Source: Sphingomonas kyeonggiensis (GTDB lineage Bacteria > Pseudomonadota > Alphaproteobacteria > Sphingomonadales > Sphingomonadaceae). From it: a stretch of DNA of 64,000 nucleotides. The stretch is from positions 1,116,383 through 1,180,382 of the forward strand of contig NZ_JACIEH010000002.1 of the NCBI RefSeq assembly GCF_014196745.1, given 5' to 3'. Both the position numbers and the translations under genes were made by a program. Under the pieces are notes generated by a model. The model searched no databases and was not told the origin of the DNA. It was given only the letters and a program-made list of their open reading frames with translations. This document shows positions 35,127 to 43,996 of the stretch, piece by piece; positions within the stretch are counted from its first letter, which is position 1; every line of letters begins with the position of its first letter.

Positions 35127-37451
35127 TCAGAAGCCGTGCGCGAGGTCGTTCGACGTCACGTGCTGAAGCGTGTCCGCAAGCGCACCATTCGCTTCGAGTG
35201 TGCCGGCCAGCGCCGACAGATGGTCGAAGATCGAATCGCCGGTGACGATATGGACCTGGCTGGCGTCGCTGACGCCGAGCAGGACCGCAGATCCGCCCAG
35301 GCTGAGCTTGAGGACGAGATCGTTGACGCCGTCATTGTTGACGTCCTTGACCTTGGTTTCGGTCACGGTGACGCCGTCGTCGAGAACGATCTGATCCTGG
35401 CTCGTGTTGAAGTCGTAAATCGTGTCCCGGCCGCCGAGCCAGCTGAAGTGGAAGCTGTCGTTGCCGGCGCCGCCCCACAGCTGGTCATTGCCGAGGCCGC
35501 CGTACAGTGCGTCGTTGCCGGCATCGCCATGGAGCTGGTCCTTGCCCAGACCGCCATACAGCGTGTCGTTCCCGTCACCGCCATTGAGCACGTCATTGCC
35601 CAGGCTGCCGTCGAGCAGGTCGTGTCCGCCCTGGCCATTGAGCGTGTCGTTGCCCAGGCCACCCCACAGCGTGTCCTCGCCCGAGGTGCCGTTGAGCGTG
35701 TCGTTGTGGATGGTGCCGATACGCACCACGCCGTCCGCAATGCCGGTCACCGTGACGGTCACCGTCGCCGTGCTGGTCAGGCCACCGGCATCGGTCACCG
35801 TATAGGTGAAGCTGTCCGTCGCAGTGGCGCCCGGCGCCAGCGCGTCGAACGCATCGGCGTCGGCCACATATTGCAGCGTCTGGTGCGCGGGATCGAACAC
35901 CACATGGCCGAGCGTGCCGCTGGTGTTGATCGCGCTGATGGTGAGCGGCTGGCCCTCGGGATCGGCGTCGTTGCCGAGCAGCGTGGTCCACAGGTTCGCC
36001 GTCGTCGCATCCTCGTTGACCGACGCCGCGTCGGCATGCGCAACGGGCGCCTGGTTGGGATGGTCGTCATTGACGATCGTGCCCGTGGCGGTGTCGTTGT
36101 CGATGATCACATTGGCGCTGAGCGGGTAAAGGTGGACCGCCAGAGTCTCGTTGCCCTCGACGATGGTGTCGCCCTTGACCGCGATGGTGATCGTCTTGCT
36201 GGTCTCGCCCGCGGCGAAATCCACGACGCCCGCAAGAACCGCGCCCGAGGCGAGATCGCTGGCCGAGGCGGAACCGTCGAGCTCGACGCCGTACTCGATG
36301 CTCGCCGCATCGGTGCCGCCGGTGCGGGTAACGGTGAAGACGAGGTTGCTCGTGCCGCTATTGCCTTCGACGACGCTGGCGTCGCCGATGCTGATGTGGC
36401 TGGGGAGGACGTCGTCGTTGACGATGGTGCCGGTGGCGCTGTCGTCATCGACGATGACATTGGCGCTCAGCGGAAACAGATGGACCGAAAGCGTTTCGTT
36501 GCCCTCGACGACGGTGTCGCCCTTGACCGCGACGGTGATCGTCTTGCTGGTCTCGCCGGCGGCGAAATCCACGACGCCCGCGAGTACCGCGCCCGAGGCA
36601 AGGTCGCTGGCCGAGGCGGAGCCGTCGAGATCGACGCCATACTCGACGCTGGCGGCATCAGTGCCGCCAGTGCGGGTAACGGTGAAGACGAGGTTGCGGG
36701 TACCGCTGTCGCCCTCGACGACGCTGGCGTCGCCGATGCTGATGTGGCTGGGCAGGACATCGTCGTTGACGATGGTGCCGGTGGCCGAATCGTCATCGAC
36801 GATCACGTTGGCGCTCAGCGGATAGAGGTGGACCGAAAGCGTTTCGTTGCCTTCGACGACGGTGTCGCCCTTGACCGCGACGGTGATCGTCTTGGTGGTC
36901 TCGCCGGCGGCGAAATCCACGACGCCCGCGAGAACCGCGCCCGAAGCGATATCGCTGGCCGAGGCGGAGCCGTCGAGATCGACGCCATACTCGACGCTGG
37001 CAGCGTCGGTACCGCCAGTGCGCGTGACGGTGAAGACGAGGTTGCGGGTACCGCTGTCGCCCTCGACGACGCTGGCGTCGCTGATGCTGACATGGCTGGG
37101 CAGGAAGTCATCGTTGACGATCGTGCCGGTGGCGGTGTCGTCGTCGAGGATGAAGTCACCGCTCAGCGGGTAGAGATGGACCGCGAGAGTCTCGTTCGCC
37201 TCGATCTGGGTATCGCCCTTGACCGCGACGGTGATCGTCTTGCTGGTTTCGCCGGCGGCGAAATCCACGACGCCCGCAAGGACTGCGCCCGAGGCGATGT
37301 CGCTCGCCGAGGCAGTGCCGTCGAGCTCGACGCCATATTCGAGGCTGATCGCGGCGCTCGCATCACCGGTGCGGGTGACGGTGAAGACGAGATTGCGGGT
37401 GCCGGAATCACCCTCGATGACGCTCGCATCGCTGATGCTGAGATGATCCAT
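35127..37451 (-). CDS. Secreted Calx-beta/RTX calcium-binding protein, probable type I secretion substrate
   Basis: Predicted 774-residue extracellular protein with no N-terminal signal peptide, as expected for type I export. It has four Calx-beta repeats (residues 1-118, 119-234, 235-350, 351-463; each begins like [20 protein letters not shown]). A cadherin/Ig-like segment follows (464-578, [20 protein letters not shown]). An RTX block (about 579-670) has repeated GGxGNDxLxG units such as [10 protein letters not shown]. The C-terminal portion ([19 protein letters not shown]) is typical of the uncleaved secretion-signal region. AAGGA lies about 11 bases before the ATG. It is convergent with the ABC/HlyD export genes. 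The likely role is a calcium-stiffened adhesin or surface protein; no enzyme domain is visible. Confidence 0.92.
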   Translation of the reverse strand: MDHLSISDASVIEGDSGTRNLVFTVTRTGDASAAISLEYGVELDGTASASDIASGAVLAGVVDFAAGETSKTITVAVKGDTQIEANETLAVHLYPLSGDFILDDDTATGTIVNDDFLPSHVSISDASVVEGDSGTRNLVFTVTRTGGTDAASVEYGVDLDGSASASDIASGAVLAGVVDFAAGETTKTITVAVKGDTVVEGNETLSVHLYPLSANVIVDDDSATGTIVNDDVLPSHISIGDASVVEGDSGTRNLVFTVTRTGGTDAASVEYGVDLDGSASASDLASGAVLAGVVDFAAGETSKTITVAVKGDTVVEGNETLSVHLFPLSANVIVDDDSATGTIVNDDVLPSHISIGDASVVEGNSGTSNLVFTVTRTGGTDAASIEYGVELDGSASASDLASGAVLAGVVDFAAGETSKTITIAVKGDTIVEGNETLAVHLYPLSANVIIDNDTATGTIVNDDHPNQAPVAHADAASVNEDATTANLWTTLLGNDADPEGQPLTISAINTSGTLGHVVFDPAHQTLQYVADADAFDALAPGATATDSFTYTVTDAGGLTSTATVTVTVTGIADGVVRIGTIHNDTLNGTSGEDTLWGGLGNDTLNGQGGHDLLDGSLGNDVLNGGDGNDTLYGGLGKDQLHGDAGNDALYGGLGNDQLWGGAGNDSFHFSWLGGRDTIYDFNTSQDQIVLDDGVTVTETKVKDVNNDGVNDLVLKLSLGGSAVLLGVSDASQVHIVTGDSIFDHLSALAGTLEANGALADTLQHVTSNDLAHGF
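36063..37451 (-). repeat. Four tandem Calx-beta repeats, about 348 bp each, highly similar in DNA
   Basis: The repeat length is 116 codons (348 bp). Long stretches are identical or nearly so between the middle copies, with the same DNA words recurring every 348 bp, for example around 36390 and 36738. The first unit (residues 1-118) is the most diverged. Such identity implies recent duplication or ongoing homogenisation, and makes the region prone to length change and assembly error. Confidence 0.9.
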
Positions 37452-37901
37452 GGGATATTATTCCTTTAGCAAGTCTACGCATGCCGCGTAGAGAGGATGT
37501 GGTTACGCGAATCACAAACAAAGTGACGCATTGGGCTAGTCGTCGAGTATGACAGCGCCATTGCGGACCTTTATTTACTGAATTGTCAATTGTGATTCGG
37601 TTTTGTCTATTCTTGTCTATTTATTGTTCATTGTTGTGGTGATTTTGTACGATGTTGTGATTTGTGGATTGTGCGGGGTCATTGCGCGTGCGTGGCCGTG
37701 CATTGTTCAGCCAACGGCAGATGCGAGACTTGACCCAATCGGCGAAGGCGTTGGCGGCAGCGCCGTGGAGCGTGCGGTCACGCGTTGGTGCGGTGCGCCA
37801 GAAGACCCCGTGTTTCCCCTAGGTGAGCAAAACGCCGGATCATCCATGTCACACTAGCGTCCCAGAAAAGTGGTCTAAAAAGCGCACGGTGCTCCGACTC
37901 A
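37452..37901. other. 450-bp AT-rich intergenic region with leader hairpin and a possible gene relic
   Basis: No convincing gene. Near the RTX gene, TCTACGC (37474-37480) and GCGTAGA (37486-37492) form a 7-bp hairpin in its probable leader. The stretch 37560-37680 is strikingly AT-rich for this genome and contains TTGACAATT on the minus strand, a possible promoter element for the RTX gene. Between about 37660 and 37810 the minus strand encodes a stop-bounded fragment with VFWRTAPTRDRTLHG and NAFADWVKSR, which weakly resembles the C-terminus of LysR-type regulators. The 84-codon plus-strand frame at 37603 has biased hydrophobic composition driven by the AT-rich tract and is not believed. Confidence 0.4.
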
Positions 37902-38597
37902 ATGCGAGTGTTCATGCCTGGTCCAAATCGGATCAATTTCCCGGGTCTATTCTGCTCGTGTGTCGGCCAGGCCGTCATACTGGGCGGGATCCTGTACGGA
38001 CTCTCCGACAGCCGCCGGGAAAGGCTGGGGATTAAGGATGCACATGCCCCGCTGGTCCTGCAGTTCGAACCATTCAGTGCCGAAGGCGCGCCGAGCCGGT
38101 CGGTGAAGGCCGATCATGTGGCGACGGCCGTCACGCCCCTCGCCGACAGCAAGCGCCGCCTGGCCGAGCCCGTGAAGTCGAGCGATCCCGCGAGCGCCGA
38201 GGCCGTTCCCGCAGCGGATGAAGCGCCGGCAAAGACCCCGAGCGAGGCGCAGGGGGAGCATGCGGCGGTCAATCCTTCCCAGTTCAGCGACTATCAGCGG
38301 CGGCTCTACGAGGCGGTGGCGAATGGCAGCCGCTATCCGGCGGAGGCGCGGCGCCTCAACCTGTCGGGCGTCACGCGGCTGGCCTTCAAGGTCGATCGCG
38401 AAGGCAAGGTGCTCGACAGCTGGATCCAGGAGAGCTCGGGCTCGGAACTGCTCGACGATGCCGCGCTTGCGGCACTCGAGCGCGCCCAGCCGCTGCCGCC
38501 CATACCCGTGGGGCTGCCGTCGCGACTGAACTTCGTGATCGAGATCGACCTCTCGGTCATTCGGCAAGACGCAAGCCAGCAGGCCGGGCGGAAGTGA
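37902..38597 (+). CDS. TonB-like energy transducer
   Basis: Predicted 231-residue protein anchored in the inner membrane by one N-terminal hydrophobic segment (about residues 14-35, PGLFCSCVGQAVILGGILYG). A periplasmic linker rich in Ala/Pro/Ser follows, then a TonB C-terminal domain (SRYPAEARRLNLSGVTRLAF, VLDSWIQESSGSELLDDAAL, LPSRLNFVIEIDLSV). TonB proteins deliver proton-motive-force energy to outer-membrane receptors. ATG 37902 is used; ATG 37914 is an alternative. Its stop overlaps the start of a sigma gene (GTGA), so tonB, sigma and fecR are one transcription unit, yet no receptor is attached to it. Confidence 0.85.
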   Translation: MRVFMPGPNRINFPGLFCSCVGQAVILGGILYGLSDSRRERLGIKDAHAPLVLQFEPFSAEGAPSRSVKADHVATAVTPLADSKRRLAEPVKSSDPASAEAVPAADEAPAKTPSEAQGEHAAVNPSQFSDYQRRLYEAVANGSRYPAEARRLNLSGVTRLAFKVDREGKVLDSWIQESSGSELLDDAALAALERAQPLPPIPVGLPSRLNFVIEIDLSVIRQDASQQAGRK

Positions 38598-39196
38598 CTC
38601 ACTTCGAGGCGCGTGCGCAGAACCGGACCGACCGGGACGCCGCCGCGAGCCGGTCGGCGCGCGACGTGCTGATCGCGCTGCTCGTCTCCACCTATCCCGA
38701 TCTCAAGAAGCGCCTCACCGCGCGATTGGGATCGGCAGAGACCGCCAACGAGGCCTTGCAGGACACCTATGTCCGGCTGCAGCGCACCGAGATCCAGGGC
38801 GAGCTGCGCAATCCGCGCGCCTATCTGATCACCATGGCCGTCAACATCGCGTCCAATCGCACGCGATCGGAGGCACGGCATCTGTCCGCCGCGGACATCG
38901 AGGAACTGCTCGACATCGCCGATGACAGCCCGGACCCGCTGCGCGTCGCCGAGGCGCGCTCGGAGCTCGAGGCGGTCGAGCGCGCGCTGCAGGGGTTGCC
39001 GTCGCGGCGGCGCGCGATGTTCCGCCGGTTCTGGGTCGAGAACGCCGACTATGGGAGAATTGCCTCGGATTTCAACGTGTCGGAGCGGACTGTTCGTCAT
39101 GAGCTCCTTCTGGCGACGCGGCACCTGCACGCGGCGACAGAGGAAATATTTGTTGCGGACTTGCAAAAACGCCTGTCCCAAGTGTCTTCACAATAG
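38594..39196 (+). CDS. ECF sigma factor
   Basis: Predicted 200-residue ECF sigma factor. Region 2 shows ETANEALQDTYVRLQRTEI and NPRAYLITMAVNIASNRTR. Region 4 shows MFRRFWVENADYGRIASDFN and VSERTVRHELLLATRHL. The GTG start overlaps the stop of the tonB-like gene by GTGA and its stop is 2 bases from the fecR start, so the three are tightly coupled. There is no adjacent receptor; the nearest free STN domain is in the protein at 43997-44698. Possible targets are the two luxR genes, which share a 46-bp upstream element, but this is inference. Confidence 0.88.
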   Translation: MTHFEARAQNRTDRDAAASRSARDVLIALLVSTYPDLKKRLTARLGSAETANEALQDTYVRLQRTEIQGELRNPRAYLITMAVNIASNRTRSEARHLSAADIEELLDIADDSPDPLRVAEARSELEAVERALQGLPSRRRAMFRRFWVENADYGRIASDFNVSERTVRHELLLATRHLHAATEEIFVADLQKRLSQVSSQ

Positions 39197-39198
39197 AG

Positions 39199-40296
39199 AT
39201 GCGCGATGATCAGGCAAAGCGCGTCCCTGGCGGAGCTATTGGACGGCCATTGGGAATGACGCACGGGAGCGGCTGGAAGGATTCTGACCTCGCGCGTTTG
39301 CGCCAGGAAGGTCTGGATCATCTCAATCGCCTCCAGTCGGGCGAGGCGACCGATCGCGACGCCGCCGCCCTGATCGCCTGGCGGAGCCAGAGCCGCGCGC
39401 ATGAGGAAGCCTTTCGCGCGGCGCTGCGCCTTCGCATGCTCGTCCGCACGGTCGAGGGTGGGGCGGCTGCTCCGGTGGCGCCGGAGGCGGAGGAAATCGC
39501 TCCCCCGGCCGATATCGCCGATGCGGGACAGGGCGCCGAGATCCTGGAGTTCGAGCCGCGGGTGGCCCGCCGCCTGACGCGGCGCCACATGCTCGGCGGG
39601 GCGATTGCCGCGTCGGTGGCGGGCGGCGGCATATTGGTAGGCCGTGGCCTCGACCTGATCCCGAGCGCCGGGGAAGTCCTGGCCGATTATCGCACCGGCC
39701 CCGGCGAGCGTCGGGTGGTGCAACTGGCGGGCGGCGCGAGCGTCGATCTCAATACCCGCACCGCGATCGACCTGCGCACCGATCTGGGGATGCCGGCGAT
39801 CGAACTGGTCTCCGGCGAGGCCGTGCTGTCGAGCGCCGGCAACGGGCGTGCGGCGCTGGTCGCGGGAGCGGGGACCAGTGTGGTCAGCGGTGGCCGGTTC
39901 AATGCCCGCCGCGAGGGCGATGCGGTCTGCGTCACCTGCCTGGCGGGCAGGGTCGAGGTGAACTGGGCGCGCGAGAAGCGGGTTCTCGGGCCGGCCGATG
40001 AAGTCCGTTACGCGGCATCCGGCATCGGCGCGGTCGCACGCGGGACGGATCCGGCGGTGCTCACCGCCTGGCAGTCCGGCACGCTGATCTTCCAGGGCAT
40101 GCCGCTGCGCCAGGTGGTGGCTGAGATCAACCGCTATCGCAGCGGGCGCGTCTTCCTGACCAACAGCGCGCTGGGCGCCCGGCCGCTGAGCGGCACCTAC
40201 TATGTCGATCGGCTGGACGATTTCTTCAGCCAGGCGGAACTGGCGCTGGGCGTCAATGTCGCGCGCTATCCGGGGAACATCGTCGTTCTCAGCTGA
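39199..40296 (+). CDS. FecR-like membrane regulator
   Basis: Predicted 365-residue FecR-family protein. A cytoplasmic N-terminus (ARLRQEGLDHLNRLQSGEAT) precedes a basic RRLTRRHMLGG followed by a membrane segment (about residues 135-153). The periplasmic FecR domain includes PGERRVVQLAGGASVDLNTR, and an STN-like C-terminal portion ends YPGNIVVLS. It begins 2 bases after the stop of its partner sigma gene. In normal systems it would be contacted by the STN domain of a receptor; here none is in the operon, so it may respond to the STN-TonB-like protein at 43997 or to a receptor elsewhere. Confidence 0.88.
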   Translation: MRDDQAKRVPGGAIGRPLGMTHGSGWKDSDLARLRQEGLDHLNRLQSGEATDRDAAALIAWRSQSRAHEEAFRAALRLRMLVRTVEGGAAAPVAPEAEEIAPPADIADAGQGAEILEFEPRVARRLTRRHMLGGAIAASVAGGGILVGRGLDLIPSAGEVLADYRTGPGERRVVQLAGGASVDLNTRTAIDLRTDLGMPAIELVSGEAVLSSAGNGRAALVAGAGTSVVSGGRFNARREGDAVCVTCLAGRVEVNWAREKRVLGPADEVRYAASGIGAVARGTDPAVLTAWQSGTLIFQGMPLRQVVAEINRYRSGRVFLTNSALGARPLSGTYYVDRLDDFFSQAELALGVNVARYPGNIVVLS

Positions 40297-40322
40297 GCTG
40301 GTCGATTTCCCGTGAGTCACTG

Positions 40323-40368
40323 AACTGCAACAAAAAACTTCTGCCAGAAAGCTCGGGCCGGGGTGTCC
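40323..40368 (+). promoter_or_regulatory. 46-bp element shared with the second luxR gene (copy A)
   Basis: AACTGCAACAAAAAA at 40323-40337, TGCCA at 40342-40346 and GTGTCC at 40363-40368. The same three blocks occur at the same spacing at 45054-45099, and both elements end 33-35 bases before the start codon of a luxR-type gene. By my count 31 of 46 positions agree without gaps. Promoter or operator common to both genes. Confidence 0.6.
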
Positions 40369-40401
40369 TTTCTATTGGGGATCACCAGAGGGACGCACCC
40401 G

Positions 40402-41220
40402 ATGCTTTCGAGTGGAGCTGCGCATGCAGAGCGCCTGCAGGACCAGGCGGATGCGGATGTCGCCCCTGCCAGGCCTGCCGCGCTCAAGAAAGTCGAACCG
40501 GGGCTCGCGCCGCTGGGGCAGTGCCTCTCCGCGCTCGATCTGCGCAACTGGCTGCTGAAATATGCGCGCAACCTCGGTTTCTATGGCGCGCGCTACATCC
40601 AGCTCGCCCGGCCCTGTTGGGGGCTGGAGGAGAGCGAGCCGGGCTTCGCCATCCGGTACCTGTCGACTTCGAGCCAGGCGGATCGCGAGGACGAGCACTG
40701 GATTGCGAGCGATCCGGCGATCGGGCGGATCCGCGGCGCCTATGTGCCCTTTTCCTGGTCGACGCGGAGTGGCGTGACGGTCAACCCCCGGCATCGTGCC
40801 TGGCTCGACGGAGAGCGCGCCCGGGGCGTCGATGCGGGCCTGGTCGTGCCGGTGCAGGACAGCGCGGGCTGCCCTGCCTATCTGAGCTTCTTCGGGTTCG
40901 ACGAGGCGTCGATCCAGCGGCTGATCGATCAGTGCGCGCCGGAGATGTCCTTCCTCGCCGGCCAGTTCCACGCGCTGGCCAAGACACTCGTGCCGATCGC
41001 CGACTGGGTCGGCCGCGCGCCGCGCCTGTCCAATCGCGAGCTGGAATGCCTGCGCCTGGCGGCACTGGGCCAGACCGTCGATGAGAGCGGCCAGACGCTC
41101 GGCATCTCGGGGCGGACGGTGGAGTTCCACCTGCGCAACGCCCTGGAGAAGCTTGGTGCGCCGACCAAGCTCCGTGCGGTGGTACTGGCTTTCGGCGCCG
41201 GGGCCGCGGTCGCGATCTAG
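40402..41220 (+). CDS. LuxR-type transcriptional regulator
   Basis: Predicted 272-residue cytoplasmic regulator. The N-terminal part (about residues 40-190, [20 protein letters not shown]) resembles the autoinducer-binding domain of LuxR proteins. The C-terminal 65 residues are a GerE-type helix-turn-helix ([39 protein letters not shown]). ATG 40402 is chosen because AGAGGGA lies about 9 bases upstream; the GTG at 40363 falls inside the shared upstream element. No luxI is in the window, so it would be a solo regulator with unknown ligand. It is paralogous to the gene at 45135. Its TAG stop shares a CTAG palindrome with the stop of kdsA on the other strand. Confidence 0.87.
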   Translation: MLSSGAAHAERLQDQADADVAPARPAALKKVEPGLAPLGQCLSALDLRNWLLKYARNLGFYGARYIQLARPCWGLEESEPGFAIRYLSTSSQADREDEHWIASDPAIGRIRGAYVPFSWSTRSGVTVNPRHRAWLDGERARGVDAGLVVPVQDSAGCPAYLSFFGFDEASIQRLIDQCAPEMSFLAGQFHALAKTLVPIADWVGRAPRLSNRELECLRLAALGQTVDESGQTLGISGRTVEFHLRNALEKLGAPTKLRAVVLAFGAGAAVAI

Positions 41221-42062
41221 CGCTCGCTATCCGGCGCCTGCTTGACCAGTGCGTCGAGCGCGAGGAGCCGTTCGACCAGGGGCTCCAGCTGCGCCAGCGG
41301 CCAGCTATTGGGCCCGTCCGACAGGGCATTGTCCGGATCGGGATGCGTCTCGAGGAACAGGCCCGCGATACCGCAGGCGATCGCCGCGCGGCTGAGCAGC
41401 GGAACGAAGCGCCGCTCGCCGCCCGAGCGATCGCCTTGCCCGCCCGGTAGCTGGACCGAATGGGTCGCGTCGAACACCACCGGCGCGCCGGTATCGGCCA
41501 TGATGGCGAGCCCGCGCATGTCGTTGACCAGATTGTTGTAGCCGAAGCTGGAGCCGCGCTCGCAGAGCAGGAACCGGTCCGCGTCGAGGCCTGCCTCGGT
41601 CGCGGCGCGCATGGCCTTGTCCAGCACCTGGCCCATGTCGCCCGGAGCCATGAACTGCCCCTTCTTGATGTTGACCGGTCGGCCCGACCGGGCGACCGCC
41701 GCGATCAGGTCGGTCTGGCGTGCGAGAAGGGCTGGAGTCTGCAGCACGTCCGCCACCTGGGCGACGGGCGCGACCTGCCAGGTTTCGTGGACGTCGGTCA
41801 GGACGGGCAAGCCGGTCTCCGCGCGGACCCTGGCGAGGATTCCCAGCCCCTCTTCGAGCCCGGGGCCGCGAAACGAGGCGCCGGAGGTGCGATTGGCCTT
41901 GTCGAACGACGCCTTGAAGATCACCAGGATGCCGAGCCGCTCGGCCATCGCCGCGAGTGCTTCCGCAACCTCCAGTGCGAGGCGTTCGGACTCGAGCACG
42001 CAGGGGCCGGCGATGAGGAACAGGCGCCGGTCGTTGCCGATTGGGTGGCCGAGAAGCTGCAT
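41217..42062 (-). CDS. kdsA: 3-deoxy-8-phosphooctulonate synthase (Kdo-8-phosphate synthase)
   Basis: Predicted 281-residue cytoplasmic enzyme that condenses phosphoenolpyruvate with arabinose-5-phosphate to give Kdo-8-phosphate. Family blocks include [91 protein letters not shown] and [13 protein letters not shown]. The length is normal for the family. It is last in the kdsD-kdsB-kdsA operon, 16 bases after kdsB. The Kdo pathway usually supplies lipopolysaccharide; if this is a sphingomonad, which uses glycosphingolipids instead, the Kdo more likely feeds a capsule or other surface glycan. Confidence 0.96.
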   Translation of the reverse strand: MQLLGHPIGNDRRLFLIAGPCVLESERLALEVAEALAAMAERLGILVIFKASFDKANRTSGASFRGPGLEEGLGILARVRAETGLPVLTDVHETWQVAPVAQVADVLQTPALLARQTDLIAAVARSGRPVNIKKGQFMAPGDMGQVLDKAMRAATEAGLDADRFLLCERGSSFGYNNLVNDMRGLAIMADTGAPVVFDATHSVQLPGGQGDRSGGERRFVPLLSRAAIACGIAGLFLETHPDPDNALSDGPNSWPLAQLEPLVERLLALDALVKQAPDSER

Positions 42063-42078
42063 GGCGTGATCCGTTCGG

Positions 42079-42912
42079 TCAGGCGAGGTGACGCTCGGCG
42101 AGCGCAGCCTCGACAAGGACGACGTCGCCGGGATTGTTGACTTCCCAGATGCCGCCGGCCGGATCGGGGATCTCGACCATCCGCACGCCGATGCCGCAAT
42201 GGAGGAAGCGAAGCTGCTCCAGCCCCTCGACGACCTCGAGTGGCGACGGGGGCATCTGGACATATTCCCCAAGCGCGCCGCGCCGATAGGCATAGACGCC
42301 AAGATGGAAATAGACCGGCGCGTCCCGGCTGCGCTCGGGCACATGGGGTATCACGCGCTTCGAGAAATAGAGCGCGTCGGTGGCGGCATCGAAGACCACC
42401 GTCGTGCCGCCCACCCGGCCACGCCGGGCTTCCTCGGTCAGCCGGTCCAGCTGGAGCGGCGAGCAGCGGATCATCGGTGTCGCGACCCGTACCTGCGGCT
42501 CAACGCGCAGCGTCTCGACCAGCAGTTCGACGGCGAGCGGCGGGGTGAGGGGAGAGTCGCCCTGCAGGTTCACGATGATCTCCGCATCGATTCCCGCCTC
42601 GCAAAGCGCTGCCCAGCACCGCTCGGTGCCGTTGCGGCAGCCGCTCGGCGTCCGCACGACCTGCGCCCCGAAGCGGCGCGCCGAATCCGCGATCCGGTCA
42701 TCGTCCGTCGCGATCCAGACCTCGGCGACGCCGCCTACCGCGCATGCGGCCTCCCAGCTGCGCTGGATGAGGCTCTTCTCCGCGCCGCCCACGCCGCGCA
42801 ACGGGACGAGTGGCTTGCCGGGAAAGCGCGCCGACGCGAAGCGCGCGGGGATTATGATCGCCGCGCGCATGGGCTGCGCCGTCACGCCCGTTCCCCCGAC
42901 CAGCTTGAGCAT
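42079..42912 (-). CDS. kdsB: 3-deoxy-manno-octulosonate cytidylyltransferase (CMP-Kdo synthetase)
   Basis: Predicted 277-residue cytoplasmic enzyme activating Kdo as CMP-Kdo. Recognisable blocks are [17 protein letters not shown] (nucleotide-binding N-terminus), [41 protein letters not shown] and [17 protein letters not shown]. The common QGDEP motif reads QGDSP here; the metal-binding Asp is kept. ATG 42912 overlaps the kdsD stop (TGATG); an in-frame ATG at 42870 would give 263 residues beginning [11 protein letters not shown], closer to the usual 250-residue length, and may be the true start. It lies between kdsD and kdsA. Confidence 0.93.
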   Translation of the reverse strand: MLKLVGGTGVTAQPMRAAIIIPARFASARFPGKPLVPLRGVGGAEKSLIQRSWEAACAVGGVAEVWIATDDDRIADSARRFGAQVVRTPSGCRNGTERCWAALCEAGIDAEIIVNLQGDSPLTPPLAVELLVETLRVEPQVRVATPMIRCSPLQLDRLTEEARRGRVGGTTVVFDAATDALYFSKRVIPHVPERSRDAPVYFHLGVYAYRRGALGEYVQMPPSPLEVVEGLEQLRFLHCGIGVRMVEIPDPAGGIWEVNNPGDVVLVEAALAERHLA

Positions 42913-43901
42913 CAGCCGATCCCGAGCCGAAGCAGGTCGTGGATATGCACGAGGCCGCGGACCCGCCCGCCGAGCACGTCGCTGAGGACGAAGACCGCGG
43001 TGATCCGCGCCTCGGACATGATGGTCAGCGCGTCGCGCGCCATGGCGTCGCAGCCGAGCGTCCTCGGCCGTGCGGTCATCACCTGTTCGGCGGTGCGCGA
43101 TCCGAGGTCGGCGCCACAGCGGCGGATGTCTCCGTCGGTGATCACGCCGACGAGCCGCTGGTGCCGGTCGACCACCCCGGCGATGCCGAAATTCCTGGCA
43201 CTGATCAGGTCCAGGACCTCGCCCATCGGCGTCTCCGGCGAAGTGAGCGGAAGCGCGTCGCCCTCGTGCATGAAGCTGTCCACCGAGACCAGGTCGAGGC
43301 CCAGCCGGCCGCCGGGGTGCAGGGCGAGCAGGTCCGACGCCCTGATTCCGCGCAATTGCATCATCGTCACGGCGAGCGCATCGCCGAGTGCCAGCATCAT
43401 TGCCGTGGAGGTGGTCGGAGACTTGCCGAAGGGGCAGATCTCGGAGCGTGGCGGGAGCAGCAAGGTTATCCCGGCGGCTGCGGCCACCGGGGACTGCGGA
43501 TTGGATGTGATCGCGATGATCGGCACCGCGAGCGCTTCCGCCCGGCGCATGATCACGCCGAACTCGCGGGTGTCGCCCTGGTTCGAGAAGACGACGAGCG
43601 TGTCGCTGGCGCCCAGGATGCCGAGCTCGCCATGCACCGCTTCTCCGGCGTGGAGGAAGATCGCCGGTGATCCGGTCGATGCCAGGGTGGCGGCGACCTT
43701 GCGCGCTATCTGGCCGGACTTGCCGAGCCCGCACAGCACGGCACGGCCCGAGGTCGCCATCAACAGCGCCACCGCCTCGGCGAAGCTGGAGTCGAGCCCG
43801 TGCGCCAGCGACCACAAGGCCTCTGCTTCGGTCGCGATCGCCCGCCGGCCCATCGCAATGATCTCGCCGTCGTCGACGGCTCTCTCGGCAAGCGCATCCA
43901 T
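42912..43901 (-). CDS. kdsD: D-arabinose-5-phosphate isomerase (KdsD/KpsF type)
   Basis: Predicted 329-residue cytoplasmic isomerase that makes arabinose-5-phosphate from ribulose-5-phosphate, the first step towards Kdo. An N-terminal SIS sugar-isomerase domain (VLCGLGKSGQIARKVAATLA, GELGILGASDTLVVFSNQGD, GKSPTTSTAMMLALGDALAV) is followed by LLALHPGGRLG and two CBS domains (about residues 210-329). Length and domain order are normal. It is first in the kdsD-kdsB-kdsA operon, and its stop overlaps the kdsB start. KpsF-type isomerases of capsule loci share this architecture, so sequence alone does not separate the two uses. Confidence 0.95.
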   Translation of the reverse strand: MDALAERAVDDGEIIAMGRRAIATEAEALWSLAHGLDSSFAEAVALLMATSGRAVLCGLGKSGQIARKVAATLASTGSPAIFLHAGEAVHGELGILGASDTLVVFSNQGDTREFGVIMRRAEALAVPIIAITSNPQSPVAAAAGITLLLPPRSEICPFGKSPTTSTAMMLALGDALAVTMMQLRGIRASDLLALHPGGRLGLDLVSVDSFMHEGDALPLTSPETPMGEVLDLISARNFGIAGVVDRHQRLVGVITDGDIRRCGADLGSRTAEQVMTARPRTLGCDAMARDALTIMSEARITAVFVLSDVLGGRVRGLVHIHDLLRLGIG

Positions 43902-43996
43902 GCCGCGCGCTCGGCTCCTTCCGTGCGCCGGGAATGACGCCGTTCGAGTCTAGTGCGGCCGGCGGAGCGCCTTGCTCGGGAAAACCACAGGCTCTT

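Noticed and set aside
36063..37451. Regularly spaced repeats as a possible CRISPR array
   Set aside because: The 348-bp period is in frame and encodes Calx-beta domains; there are no short direct repeats with unique spacers.
35022..37469. 815-codon plus-strand frame with repeated segments
   Set aside because: Antisense to the Calx-beta/RTX gene; the repeats reflect the 348-bp units on the other strand.
37603..37857. 84-codon plus-strand frame as a small membrane protein
   Set aside because: The hydrophobic N-terminus comes from an AT-rich tract; no ribosome site, no similarity recognised, and the C-terminal half looks random.
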